This document shows positions 36,471-46,797 of a stretch of 64,000 nucleotides of DNA, one piece after another. Below the pieces are notes generated by a model that saw nothing but the letters and a program-made list of their open reading frames with translations, was not told where the DNA came from and did no database searches. The translations under genes were made by a program, and so were the position numbers. Source of the DNA: Bacteroidales bacterium (GTDB lineage: Bacteria; Bacteroidota; Bacteroidia; Bacteroidales; UBA4417); assembly GCA_016707785.1 (NCBI GenBank), contig JADJGZ010000016.1, positions 62,001 to 126,000 of the forward strand. The letters run 5' to 3'. Each line of letters begins with the position of its first letter. Position 1 is the stretch's first letter.

Positions 36471-39400
36471 ATTGATGGGATCAGGGTAGCAACCAGTTGG
36501 GGACAACTTGTTGGTACTACCGACCCTACCCTAGCAATTTCACCATCTATTTTAGGTGGCTTCAACTACATTGAAGGAAGCGGTCCATCCACTTCACAAT
36601 CTTATACTGTAAGTGGTGCTAACCTCACCGGCGGTTCTGGAAATATTTCAGTTACCGGAAGTGCAAGTTATGAGGTATCAACTGATAACCTGAATTTCTC
36701 AGGTTCTGCAAACATTCCTTATTCCGGAGCCACTCTTGCTTCAGTTACTGTTTATGTTCGACTGAAAGCAGGACTTGCTAGCGGAAGCTATAATGCAGAA
36801 ACGATTGCCCATTCAGGTGGAGGTGTTACCAGTGCATTACTGACCTGTAACGGATCTGTAACCCCAATAGGGCCATCCATTACCGTTGGTACACTCACAA
36901 CTTTTGGCAACCAATATCAATACTCCATATCTGCAGAAAAGAATTATACTGTCTCAGGCTTGAACCTGACAGGTGATGTTACTATCACACCTCCGGCAGG
37001 ATTTGAAATCTCACTTCTTACAGGAACTGCTTTTGTTGCAACTAATCCTATCATTCTTACACCGACGCTGGGCACATTAGCCTCCACAACTATTAATGTA
37101 AGGTTTGTACCCACACTTGTCCAGGCTTATACCGGAAATATCACACATACGTCTCCAACTGCTGCTACACAAAATGTGGCGGTTTCCGGAACAGGTATTG
37201 CACCTGTAAGTGTATCCAGTATAGCTGCCTTGAGGGCCGGATTGCTGGATGGCACAGTTTACCGACTAAGCAGCGAGGCTCTTGTAACCTTCCAGAGACC
37301 GGATAATAGCAGGAACCAACTGTATATTCAGGATGCCACGGGAGGTATTGTAATTGACGATTTACCTTTAAAGATTACTACTGATTACAACATTGGAGAT
37401 GGAGTAACTGGTATCACCGGAACATTACTTAATTATAATAACCTGTTGGAATTATTACCCGTTACTGATCCGGGTGCACCTACCACAACAGGCAATGCAG
37501 TGGTTCCACAGGCTAAAACAACTGCTACCATCACAACCGCTGACCAGGCAGAACTCGTTTCATTGAGCAAAGTAACATTTACCCAAACAGGCAGCTTTGT
37601 AGGAAGCTTCAACTATACGATCACCGATGCCAGTGGTTCAATGATTTTAAGAACCATTTTCACTGAAGCTGATTATATGTTAACTCCCATACCTACAACA
37701 CCTGTAAATTTAGTTGGTCTTGTCGGACAATTCGCTGCTGATATGCAGTTTACACCCAGGTTCTCTGATGACTTCACACTTTATACTCCATCATGGACCA
37801 GTGGATATCCAAAAGCTGAAAATGCAAGTCCAGCCGGTTTTACTGCTAAGGTAAACCTTTCAGATCCCGGTATTGCATATTATGTTGTACTGCCAAATGG
37901 AGCTTCTGCCCCATCAGCAGTACAGGTGAAAAACGGACAGGATGCATCAGGTACACCTGTTGCCGCCAACCTAGCCGGGACCATTACCTGTGCCCTTGCT
38001 TCAACAGAATACCAAGATGCTATTGCCGGCCTTACCTCTGCAACTACCTACAATGTTTATTTTGTTGCAGAATCCTTTACCAATCTGCAAGCCAGTCCGG
38101 TGATGGTGCCCGTGACTACCTCTACTGGTACCACAGCCCCTGTATTATTATTACCGACAGTAAGCGCCATTACAAACACCTCCGCAATTCTTGGTGGTGA
38201 AATCAGCACCGATGGTGGTTCAGCCATCACTGAAAGAGGAACTGTCTGGAGTACAACTTCTCCAGTTACTATTGCTAATAATAAATTAGCAGAAGGCGGT
38301 ACCTCAGTTGGTGTATTTTCACACCTGAGATCTGCATTGCCTGCTGCCACACAGATATTTTATGCAGCTTATGCTACCAATGTTAATGGAACAACCCTTT
38401 CAACACAGGGCAATTTCTATACATTCGCAGTTGAACCAAGTGAACATGTAACAGCTTTTATTGCAGGTACTACTACAACTACATCTATTCCACTTACCTG
38501 GGCAGATGCAACCACAGGAGTTCCTCCAACAGCTTATCTGATTAAGGCAAGTTCTGTTGATTTCGCATCAATTGTTGATCCTGTTGATGGCACTCCTGAA
38601 ACAGATGCGCTCTTGGTTAAAAATGTAGCCCAGGGAGTACAGACAGTTGATTTCACAGGCCTTAACCTCGGTACAACTTATTACTTCAAGATTTATCCTT
38701 ATACTGGAGCAAGTGCTACCATAAACTACAAAACTGCAGTTACTGTGCCAACCGCCTCAGCTGCAACACTTGGATCATCAGAATATATATGGGCTGGTGC
38801 TGACAATGCCTCATGGATTGAAGCTACTAACTGGACACCTAACAGAACTGCACCTCAGGCTTCAGACAAATTGCTGTTCAATGATGGCACCACAAAAACC
38901 ATCACAGCAGTAGCTAATGAAACTGTTGGTCAGATCATTCTTTCCAATAATACTATCATCAATCTGAAAGGTGCAGTAGCTGGCACACTTACAGTAGGTG
39001 GAACCAATGATGGAACCGATTTGATTGTACCAGCAGGATGTGCGCTGAATATAACCGGGACTCTTGCCACAACTCTTTTCTTCTCAGCCGGGGCTACAGC
39101 AAGTATCAGTGGAACTATGGCCTTCTCAGGCACTACACATAAAATGAATGCTGCCAGCGCTAGTGCTATCGTATTCAATAGCGGGGCGTCATTAACCCAA
39201 GGACTACTTTGTACCAGCAATATTTTTACCAGTTCAGGAACTGCTAATGTTGTTCGTTTCATGAGTGGGTCGATTTTCTATCAGCTGGCTGGTTCCAATC
39301 CTTATGGATTAGGTGCTCCAAACTCAAAAGTAGAATTCCAGACCGGCAGTCTATTCAAGTTCCAGCAAACAGGTTCTCCATCATTTTCCAACAGAAGTTG

Positions 39401-40829
39401 TGCCGATTTTGAAGTTGATCATGCCTCAGCAAATATCAATGTGAATGCTGGTACAGCTCCTTTTACATGTGATAACCTGATAGTTACACAAGGAACCCTT
39501 GGATTTAGCATTAATTTACCTTTGAAGATAAAAGGGAATGTTACTGTTGCCTCTGGTGCTACTTTTAACTACAACCCATCTGTTGCGTCCTATATTTCAA
39601 TGGAAGGAACCTCCGCACAAACTATCAGTGGTGCGGGAACAATAACACTTGGAGCCAATACTGATCTGATCATTAACAATGCTGCAGGAGTTACCTTCGA
39701 TTACCCATTAACCATTAATGGAACCTTAAGCCTTACCAGTGGTTTAGTTACGCTTGCAGGAAATCATGTTACATTAGCAGCTACAGCTTCAGTACTTGGT
39801 ACCCCATCGGCAACAAACATGGTAGTTGCAACAGGTGCAGGAGAACTAAGGAAAGTATTTACCGGAGTTGGTAGCTTTACTTTCCCAGTAGGCGACAATA
39901 CAGGAACTGCAGAATATTCACCAGTGACCCTGAATTTTACAGCCGGAACTTTTGCCAGTGCATATGCAGGCGTTAATCTGGTTAATGCTTCTTATCCAGG
40001 TGTATCAGGTTCTTATTTAACCAGGTATTGGAATGTTGTTTCTGCTGGTATCACGGATTATAGCTGTAATGCAACTTTCAATTATACTGAAAATGATGTT
40101 GTTGGAACTGAGAGTTCAATTTACTGCTATAGGGTTGCTCCTACATCTAATCTTTATGATGTTGCAGATGCAACAAATAACTTGCTTACTGCTACACTTA
40201 CAGATATCGCAGGAACCTTTACAGGTCAGGAACAGCCTCCTTCAACCAAGATTTTGAATGCTAAGTTCTTCCTTGAAGGCCTTTACAATACCGGAACCGG
40301 TTTCATGAATGAAGCGCAGGGAAGCAGTGGCCCACAATTTGGAGCTGGAATTGCTGATCAGGTTACCATTGAACTTCATGAATCTGCATCTCCAAATACA
40401 GTAGCTTATACCTTTACTGATGCAAATCTGAATACTGATGGTACTGTTTCAATCAATACTATTCCTGGTGCTATTTCAGGTGACTATTATGTTGTTATCA
40501 ATCATCGTAATAGTATTCAGACCTGGAGTGCAAGTGCTGTATCCTTCTCAGGATCGGGTCCTATTGCTTTTGACTTTACCACTTCTGCTTCGCAGGCATA
40601 TGGTAACAATATGAGGCTTATGGGAACAGTTTATGCTCTCTATGGAGGCGATGCTTCACAGGACGGAATTGTTGATGGAACTGACATGGCTCTGATTGAT
40701 AATGCAAGTACCAGCATCCTGCAGGGGTATAACTCTGAAGATGTTAATGGTGATGGTATTGTTGATGGAACGGATATGGCTTTAATTGATAATAATTCAA
40801 CTGCTATTATTCAGATTCAAAGGCCTTAA
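36471..40829 (+). CDS. 3' part of second giant secreted protein: Ig-like, FN3-like and dockerin-like domains
   Basis: The frame is open from 36471 with no stop to 40829 (1452 codons); the first usual start codon inside is the TTG at 36960, but homology with upstream units shows it is the continuation of 34564. Domains: two more Ig-like units (SGLNLTGDVTITPPAGFEIS), an OB-like region (YRLSSEALVTFQRPD), FN3-like units (VWSTTSPVTIANNKLAEG; EPSEHV...TTYYFKIYPYTG), a beta-helix-like region (YIWAGADNASWIEATNW), the FLEGLY module (from about 40268) with NHRNSIQTWSA, and two dockerin-like loops, GDASQDGIVDGTD and EDVNGDGIVDGTD. It is 30586's paralog along its second half. Confidence 0.75.
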   Translation: MDGIRVATSWGQLVGTTDPTLAISPSILGGFNYIEGSGPSTSQSYTVSGANLTGGSGNISVTGSASYEVSTDNLNFSGSANIPYSGATLASVTVYVRLKAGLASGSYNAETIAHSGGGVTSALLTCNGSVTPIGPSITVGTLTTFGNQYQYSISAEKNYTVSGLNLTGDVTITPPAGFEISLLTGTAFVATNPIILTPTLGTLASTTINVRFVPTLVQAYTGNITHTSPTAATQNVAVSGTGIAPVSVSSIAALRAGLLDGTVYRLSSEALVTFQRPDNSRNQLYIQDATGGIVIDDLPLKITTDYNIGDGVTGITGTLLNYNNLLELLPVTDPGAPTTTGNAVVPQAKTTATITTADQAELVSLSKVTFTQTGSFVGSFNYTITDASGSMILRTIFTEADYMLTPIPTTPVNLVGLVGQFAADMQFTPRFSDDFTLYTPSWTSGYPKAENASPAGFTAKVNLSDPGIAYYVVLPNGASAPSAVQVKNGQDASGTPVAANLAGTITCALASTEYQDAIAGLTSATTYNVYFVAESFTNLQASPVMVPVTTSTGTTAPVLLLPTVSAITNTSAILGGEISTDGGSAITERGTVWSTTSPVTIANNKLAEGGTSVGVFSHLRSALPAATQIFYAAYATNVNGTTLSTQGNFYTFAVEPSEHVTAFIAGTTTTTSIPLTWADATTGVPPTAYLIKASSVDFASIVDPVDGTPETDALLVKNVAQGVQTVDFTGLNLGTTYYFKIYPYTGASATINYKTAVTVPTASAATLGSSEYIWAGADNASWIEATNWTPNRTAPQASDKLLFNDGTTKTITAVANETVGQIILSNNTIINLKGAVAGTLTVGGTNDGTDLIVPAGCALNITGTLATTLFFSAGATASISGTMAFSGTTHKMNAASASAIVFNSGASLTQGLLCTSNIFTSSGTANVVRFMSGSIFYQLAGSNPYGLGAPNSKVEFQTGSLFKFQQTGSPSFSNRSCADFEVDHASANINVNAGTAPFTCDNLIVTQGTLGFSINLPLKIKGNVTVASGATFNYNPSVASYISMEGTSAQTISGAGTITLGANTDLIINNAAGVTFDYPLTINGTLSLTSGLVTLAGNHVTLAATASVLGTPSATNMVVATGAGELRKVFTGVGSFTFPVGDNTGTAEYSPVTLNFTAGTFASAYAGVNLVNASYPGVSGSYLTRYWNVVSAGITDYSCNATFNYTENDVVGTESSIYCYRVAPTSNLYDVADATNNLLTATLTDIAGTFTGQEQPPSTKILNAKFFLEGLYNTGTGFMNEAQGSSGPQFGAGIADQVTIELHESASPNTVAYTFTDANLNTDGTVSINTIPGAISGDYYVVINHRNSIQTWSASAVSFSGSGPIAFDFTTSASQAYGNNMRLMGTVYALYGGDASQDGIVDGTDMALIDNASTSILQGYNSEDVNGDGIVDGTDMALIDNNSTAIIQIQRP

Positions 40830-40855
40830 TGAATTTAACATATGTAAATTAGTTG

Positions 40856-40887
40856 CGAATTTCCCATTCACATGAATGGGAAATTCG
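40856..40887 (+). terminator. Rho-independent-type terminator hairpin
   Basis: CGAATTTCCCATTCA pairs perfectly with TGAATGGGAAATTCG over 15 bases around a 2-base centre and is followed by TACTTTTAT. It lies 27 bases past the stop of the giant protein gene. It may also act on transcription into the next gene. Confidence 0.65.
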
Positions 40888-40917
40888 TACTTTTATACCA
40901 ATTAAACGTTGTATTAT

Positions 40918-42063
40918 ATGAAAAAACACTCAACTTTAACTTTTAGAGCACTACTTGTTCTACCTTTTTTATTTCTATTTCTTGCTGCCAAGGCTGATAA
41001 TCCCACGTATCGTTGTGAAATCAGGAATGGTAGCTTTGTAAGTGACCAAATTTTTGAATTTGATATTTATTTAACAAGTACAGGAAGTGTTTCATTGGAA
41101 CTTGCCTGTTTTAATACCGGAATTTTACTGAACTCAGGGTTCATTAATGGTGGGACGATCACTCCTTCCCTGGTTACAGGCTCGGATTTGAACAGCACTC
41201 AGGTCCCTTTGAATATAGATTATGAACAGGACTTCCTTTGTGTGAAAATTGCACCCCGCAAACCACCCAGGGATTACATTACAGGTGTTACATCCGGCAC
41301 TGTCATAAGCAGCACAACCGGCACACTGGTATGTAAGGTGAGATTATCCAATACTGTTGCCTTTGGAGCTGATCCACTAAATTATGATTGGAGCATGAAC
41401 CTTATGCCCTATCATACTGTAGTATCTGCATTCATCCCTGCAGTATCACCATTTGTAAATACCTCAATTACAAACGCAGTTTCTCACTCGAAGCCTCAGA
41501 ATCTTCAATTGTTTCTGGAAGGCCTTTATACTGCCGGTACCGGAAACAGAAAAGCACAGGATGAATCAGGCAATCATTTTGCAGGTCCGGTTTCTGACGA
41601 AATTACTGTTGAATTAGCAAATGGATCAATGCCATATGAAACTGTATATACAGCCAACAATGTGCTGCTCTATACAAATGGGAAATGCGCCTTTTCAATT
41701 CCAGCCGAATTGACCGGTTCATATTACATCGTGGTGAAACATCGCAACTCCATTGAAACCTGGAGTGCTGCACCAGTTACCTTCACAGGAAGTACCATTT
41801 CTTATGATTTTAGTTCAGCTGCCGGGCAAGCATTTGGGGATAACATGATTATGTTAGGTTCCATCTATGCACTATTCGGAGGTGATGCCACACAGGATAA
41901 CATTGTTGACGGCTCTGACATGGCAGTTGTTGACAATGCCAGCACTTCTGTTGCAACCGGTTACCTGGCTGAAGATATTAATGGAGACGGGATTGTTGAT
42001 GGTTCTGACATGGCTGTTATCGACAATAACTCCACCGGAGTGATCTCAACGATTAAACCTTAA
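40918..42063 (+). CDS. Secreted protein with cohesin-like N-domain and dockerin-like C-module
   Basis: A 381-residue protein from ATG 40918 (an in-frame TTG lies 9 bases earlier). It has a signal peptide (to about AAKA), a beta-rich N-terminal domain with TYRCEIRNGSFVSDQIFEFD and NGGTITPSLVTGSDL (about 25-185), the FLEGLY module (from 198) with KHRNSIETWSAAPV, and two dockerin-like loops (GDATQDNIVDGSD from about 321, EDINGDGIVDGSD). The N-domain is shared with the next gene's protein and its fold and length recall cohesin or CBM-like sandwiches; this is an inference. It sits 54 bases before the next gene and is likely co-transcribed. Confidence 0.72.
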   Translation: MKKHSTLTFRALLVLPFLFLFLAAKADNPTYRCEIRNGSFVSDQIFEFDIYLTSTGSVSLELACFNTGILLNSGFINGGTITPSLVTGSDLNSTQVPLNIDYEQDFLCVKIAPRKPPRDYITGVTSGTVISSTTGTLVCKVRLSNTVAFGADPLNYDWSMNLMPYHTVVSAFIPAVSPFVNTSITNAVSHSKPQNLQLFLEGLYTAGTGNRKAQDESGNHFAGPVSDEITVELANGSMPYETVYTANNVLLYTNGKCAFSIPAELTGSYYIVVKHRNSIETWSAAPVTFTGSTISYDFSSAAGQAFGDNMIMLGSIYALFGGDATQDNIVDGSDMAVVDNASTSVATGYLAEDINGDGIVDGSDMAVIDNNSTGVISTIKP

Positions 42064-42110
42064 TATTAACCCAAACAAGCAAAAAGCAACCTTTATTAAC
42101 CAAATTACGT

Positions 42111-45100
42111 ATGAAAAAACAAAAACTATTGATGTTTTTAGTTATGGGCCTGTTGACCTTGATTGGTTTCAGATCTGTGGCGCAAACACCTACCTACATT
42201 TGTTCTCTCAGGAATGATGTTCAGGTGTCTCAAACTGTTTATGAGTTTGATGTTTACATCCAAAGGACCGGAGTCAATGTATTTAAACTGGCACAATTCC
42301 AAATGGGGATTAATGTTAATCCTGCCATTAAGAATGGTGGAACCATCACTGTAGAACCTGTTGATGGAAGTTCAACGCTCACAAATGTTGCCCAGGTTCC
42401 GGGACCTGAGAAATTCTCTTTCAATGATCTGAAAAACTGTATTATTGTAACCCCGGTAGCTCCTCCTGGAGCAACTACTGCATCCATTATTTCCAATGTA
42501 GCCCCCGGCACAAAGTATATCAGGATCAGGGTGATCAATTCCGTACCTTTTGCCACAGCACAACCTAACCTTACCTGGAGTTTTAGCCTTACCAATGGTT
42601 ATCAAACAAAGATGTTCGCTTATGTAGGTACTATCAATACTGATATTACTGTTCAAGCATCCCATACTACAACAAACCTGGTTAATCCAACTCTTAACCC
42701 TCCATTACCACCTACTGCTTATAATGTAACAGGCACAGATTCCTATTGTCAGGGTACTGCCGGAGCTCCAGTAGGACTGGATAATTCAGAACTTGGCGTC
42801 ACCTATACTCTTTACAAGGATTTAGTGGCTCAGCCTACTACTGTTGCCGGTACAGGTTCAGCCATAACTTTTGGACCTCAGCTTGCTGGTAGCTATACCA
42901 TTAGCGGTACCAATACTATTGGAACCACAGATATGCTTGGCAGTGCTGTTATTACTGAAATCCCTGCTATTCCTGTAAGTGTAGCCATTTCAGCCAGCTC
43001 CACCAATGTCTGCTCAGGTACAACTGTTAACTTTACAGCTGTTCCAACCAATGGAGGTGCAGCTCCTACCTATCAGTGGTATGTAAACGGGACAGCTGTC
43101 GGAACCAATGCAGATAATTTCTCCTATGTTCCTCTGGATGCTGAACAGGTTTCAGTAGTGATGACGTCCAATCTTGGTGGATGCCTATCTTCAAATCCTG
43201 CCACCTCAAATGTTATCACAATGTCAGTAGTGGCTTCAGGCCCTGCCGGTGTTTCAATAGCTGCAAGTGCTAATCCATCATGTGGTTCTGAAACAGTAAC
43301 TTTCACCGCGACTCCAACCAATGGCGGAACACCATCCTATCAATGGTATCTCAATGGATCAACTGCTGGTCTGGATCAAAGTACCTTTAGTGTAATTCCT
43401 GCTACGGGAGACCAGGTATACGTAATCATGACTTCCAGCCTTGCTTGTGCTACCGGAAGCCCGGTGACATCCAATACTGTTACAATGACCGTTGATGTTC
43501 CTGTTCCAGCAAGCGTATCCCATATAGTTCCTGTTACAACAGTTTGTGCCGGAACGTCTGTAACATTCACTGCTTCTGCTACTAATGGCGGAGCAACACC
43601 AATTTTCCAATGGTATGTAAATGGAACACCATCTGGCACAAATTCAAATGAATTCACATATACTCCTGCCAATAATGACCAGGTTTATGTAATGATGACA
43701 TCCAGCCTTTCCTGTACAACAGGTAGCCCGGCTACTTCCGCCACTACTACCATGACCGTTAATCCATTACCCGCACCAACATTGGCCGGACCAGCCTCTA
43801 TGTGCGTAAATACCACAGGTAATGTTTATTCAACAGAAGCTGGCTATACCAATTATGTATGGAATGTTTCAGCAGGTGGAGTTATTACCTCAGGTGGTAC
43901 ATCCACCGATAATACCGTTACGGTTAGCTGGACAACAGCAGGAGCTCAGACAGTAAATGTAAACTATACAGATATCAACACATGTTCTGCAGCAGCAGCA
44001 ACAGTTTATAATGTAACAGTTAATCCATTACCTGTTCCAACAGTTACCGGGCCAGCTTCTGTATGTTTTAACAGCAGCACAGTTTATACTACAGAAGCCG
44101 GAATGACAGGTTATAGCTGGGTTGTATCTGCCGGGGGTACTATTACCGCCGGAGGCACAGCCACCGACAATACTGTTACTGTTAACTGGACTGCTTTAGG
44201 TGCCCAGACGGTCAGTGTGAACTATACCAATGTAAACAACTGTACTGCTGTTGCAGCCACAGATTACAATGTTACTGTAAACGCTCTTCCAGTGCCTACA
44301 ATCAGTGGTTTGGCATCAGTTTGTGTTAGCGGAACCGCTATTTACACTACAGAAGCAGGTATGACAGGCTACACCTGGAATATATCAGCAGGTGGTACCA
44401 TCACAGCCGGCGCTGGCACCAATGCCATCACGGTAACCTGGAATACAGCAGGTGCCCAGACGGTAAGTGTGAACTATACCAATGCAAACAGCTGTACAGC
44501 ACCTTCAGCAACCGTTTATAATGTAACGGTGAATGCTTTACCAGTACCCACTATTACAGGCCCATCGCCCGTTTGTGCTTCAAGCACCGGTAATGTATAC
44601 ACCACCGAAGCAGGTATGACAGGTTACACCTGGACTGTATCAGCAGGCGGAACCATCACTGCCGGAGCAGGCACTGATGCTATTACAGTAACCTGGAATA
44701 CAGCCGGAGCCCAGACCGTAAGTGTAAATTACACCAATGGCAACTCCTGTACAGCAGCAAGTGCTACTGTTAAGAATGTAACGGTTAATGCACAACCTGT
44801 ACCAACGATCACAGGCACCACACCAGCAGGTGTTGGAACCTCCCATGTTTATACCACAGAAGCCGGTATGACCAACTATGTATGGACTGTTTCAGCCGGT
44901 GGAACCATTACAGCCGGTGGAACCAGCACCAGCAATACCGTCACCATCCTATGGAATATAGCAGGAGCAGAAACAGTATCTGTCAACTACAACAATGCCA
45001 ATGGCTGTAATGCCACAACGGCTACTTCCTATCCTGTCACCGTTATATCCATTCCTCCAACTGCCGGTTCCATCACAGGAACATCAACAGTATGTCAGGG

Positions 45101-46583
45101 TACTATGGGTGTAGCTTACAGTGTAGCTCCAATTCCTAATGCAACAGGCTATGTATGGAATCTGCCAGCCGGTGCAACCATTGCAACCGGTGCCAATACC
45201 AACAGCATCACAGTTGATTTTGGATATACAGCAGTATCAGGAAATATCACTGTTTATGGAACCAATATCTATGGTAATGGTGGCTTGTCACCAGCTTATG
45301 CAGTGACAGTAAATGCAGCTCCGGTGCCAACGATCAGCGGCCCTGCTTCGATTTGTTCTTCAGCAACCGGTAATGTTTATACAACCCAGGCCGGTATGAC
45401 CGCCTATGTATGGGCCGTATCAGCCGGAGGTACTATCACAGCCGGAGGTACAGCAACGGATAATACCGTAACAGTAAGCTGGACCGGATCAGGTGCACAG
45501 ACCGTAAGTGTATCTTACACCAATGGTAACGGATGTACAGCAGCCACACCTACTGTTTACAATGTAAGCGTAGGCGCTTTACCAGTACCAACCATTACCG
45601 GAGACAATGCAGTTTGTGAAGATTCAGATTATTACACCTATACTACCGAACCAGGAATGACCAACTATGTATGGGCAATGAGTCCGGGCAGTGGTACCAT
45701 GACCTGGGTAACCGGCAGCAATGAAGTAATGATTTTCTGGACTACTTCCGGGGCGAAATTCGTAAGTGTAAGCTATACCAATGCCTCAGGATGCAGCGCA
45801 GCAGCACCAACCGTATTTAATGTAACGGTAAGTCCGGTGCCATCAGCAGCAGGAACTATCACCGGAACCACTACCCTATGCCAGGGTACCTCAGGTGTGA
45901 CCTATACCACCACAGCTATCAGCGGTGCTACTTCTTACAGCTGGACTGTTCCCACAGGAGCAACCATTGTAACAGGAGCTACAACCACCAGCATAACGGT
46001 GGACTATGGCAGTACAGCAGTATCAGGGCTTGTAACAGTAGCCGGCAGCAATGCCTGCGGACTGGGCACATCCTCTTCCCTGTCAGTAACTGTTAACCCG
46101 ATACCAGCTACCCCAACCATTACCCGCGTGGGTTATATCCTGACCAGCAGTTCACCTGCAGGCAACCAGTGGTATAAAGATGGTGTTCTGATCACCGGAG
46201 CAACAGCACAGACCTATGAAGTTTTGGAGACAGGCACCTATTCAGTGGTTGTAACGCTGAGCGGATGTACTTCAGAAAGTTCAGAAGGACTCCTGGTTGT
46301 ATACACCGTAGGGGTGAATGAACTGGTAAAACTGCAGAAAGTGGAAGTTTATCCAAACCCCAATGATGGACAATTCACACTGGGAGTAACCAGCTCATCG
46401 AGAGAGATGTTCGACATCCGCATCATGAGTAACCTGGGTGTGGTTGTTTATGAAAGAAAGGGCGTTGAAGTAGACGGAAGCCTCAAACAGGAAATTGACC
46501 TTTCCAGGATGCCTAAGGGTATTTATTCAGTGGTACTGCTCAGCGGTAACACTCAAATCATCCGCAAGGTAGTTATCAACTAA
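42111..46583 (+). CDS. 1490-residue T9SS adhesin-like protein with PKD-like repeats
   Basis: It begins with a signal peptide (LLMFLVMGLLTLIGFRSVAQ). A beta-rich N-domain (TYICSLRNDVQVSQTVYEFD, NGGTITVEPVDGSS, about 25-190) matches that of the preceding protein. From about 285 to 1390 it carries Ig/PKD-like repeats of about 80 residues. The units share PVPTITGPASVC, GNVYTTEAGMTGYTW, VSAGGTITAG and GAQTVSVNYTN. The end (from about 1403) is a type A T9SS sorting domain (VEVYPNPNDGQFTL...GIYSVVLLSGN...VVIN). It should be secreted through T9SS and held at the surface. Adhesion is the usual guess for this architecture. A strong terminator follows. Confidence 0.85.
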   Translation: MKKQKLLMFLVMGLLTLIGFRSVAQTPTYICSLRNDVQVSQTVYEFDVYIQRTGVNVFKLAQFQMGINVNPAIKNGGTITVEPVDGSSTLTNVAQVPGPEKFSFNDLKNCIIVTPVAPPGATTASIISNVAPGTKYIRIRVINSVPFATAQPNLTWSFSLTNGYQTKMFAYVGTINTDITVQASHTTTNLVNPTLNPPLPPTAYNVTGTDSYCQGTAGAPVGLDNSELGVTYTLYKDLVAQPTTVAGTGSAITFGPQLAGSYTISGTNTIGTTDMLGSAVITEIPAIPVSVAISASSTNVCSGTTVNFTAVPTNGGAAPTYQWYVNGTAVGTNADNFSYVPLDAEQVSVVMTSNLGGCLSSNPATSNVITMSVVASGPAGVSIAASANPSCGSETVTFTATPTNGGTPSYQWYLNGSTAGLDQSTFSVIPATGDQVYVIMTSSLACATGSPVTSNTVTMTVDVPVPASVSHIVPVTTVCAGTSVTFTASATNGGATPIFQWYVNGTPSGTNSNEFTYTPANNDQVYVMMTSSLSCTTGSPATSATTTMTVNPLPAPTLAGPASMCVNTTGNVYSTEAGYTNYVWNVSAGGVITSGGTSTDNTVTVSWTTAGAQTVNVNYTDINTCSAAAATVYNVTVNPLPVPTVTGPASVCFNSSTVYTTEAGMTGYSWVVSAGGTITAGGTATDNTVTVNWTALGAQTVSVNYTNVNNCTAVAATDYNVTVNALPVPTISGLASVCVSGTAIYTTEAGMTGYTWNISAGGTITAGAGTNAITVTWNTAGAQTVSVNYTNANSCTAPSATVYNVTVNALPVPTITGPSPVCASSTGNVYTTEAGMTGYTWTVSAGGTITAGAGTDAITVTWNTAGAQTVSVNYTNGNSCTAASATVKNVTVNAQPVPTITGTTPAGVGTSHVYTTEAGMTNYVWTVSAGGTITAGGTSTSNTVTILWNIAGAETVSVNYNNANGCNATTATSYPVTVISIPPTAGSITGTSTVCQGTMGVAYSVAPIPNATGYVWNLPAGATIATGANTNSITVDFGYTAVSGNITVYGTNIYGNGGLSPAYAVTVNAAPVPTISGPASICSSATGNVYTTQAGMTAYVWAVSAGGTITAGGTATDNTVTVSWTGSGAQTVSVSYTNGNGCTAATPTVYNVSVGALPVPTITGDNAVCEDSDYYTYTTEPGMTNYVWAMSPGSGTMTWVTGSNEVMIFWTTSGAKFVSVSYTNASGCSAAAPTVFNVTVSPVPSAAGTITGTTTLCQGTSGVTYTTTAISGATSYSWTVPTGATIVTGATTTSITVDYGSTAVSGLVTVAGSNACGLGTSSSLSVTVNPIPATPTITRVGYILTSSSPAGNQWYKDGVLITGATAQTYEVLETGTYSVVVTLSGCTSESSEGLLVVYTVGVNELVKLQKVEVYPNPNDGQFTLGVTSSSREMFDIRIMSNLGVVVYERKGVEVDGSLKQEIDLSRMPKGIYSVVLLSGNTQIIRKVVIN
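43760..45830 (+). repeat. Tandem PKD-like coding repeats (period about 240 bases)
   Basis: The coding sequence repeats with a period of roughly 230-260 bases, about eight copies. Neighbouring copies near 44320-44780 look much more alike at the DNA level than the outer ones (shared runs around TATACC...GCAGGTATGACAGG). The same unit recurs in the endonuclease gene at 48050-48560. Confidence 0.7.
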
Positions 46584-46607
46584 AGGGCTTAAAACCCCGG
46601 TTTATGC

Positions 46608-46645
46608 AAAGGCTGCCTTAAATGGGCAGCCTTTGTCTTTTTAAT
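46608..46645 (+). terminator. Rho-independent terminator
   Basis: AAAGGCTGCC (46608-46617) pairs with GGCAGCCTTT (46625-46634) around a 7-base loop and is followed by GTCTTTTTAAT. It lies 25 bases past the stop of the 1490-residue protein gene. Confidence 0.85.
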
Positions 46646-46797
46646 CCGGTGAGTACAGAAATCTTCTCCACGAATTAATTTAATTGCTTCTATGAATCAC
46701 AGGAACTCTTGTGGTTGAATGTTAAACGCCACAAACATTTCACCTAAAAGTAAAGGCAGGAAAGGACAAATTCAGAAATTCTTTTAGAAAAGATTGA

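Noticed and set aside
43760..45830. Possible CRISPR-like or satellite array
   Set aside because: The repeats are long, in frame and encode PKD-like domains; there are no short direct repeats with unique spacers.
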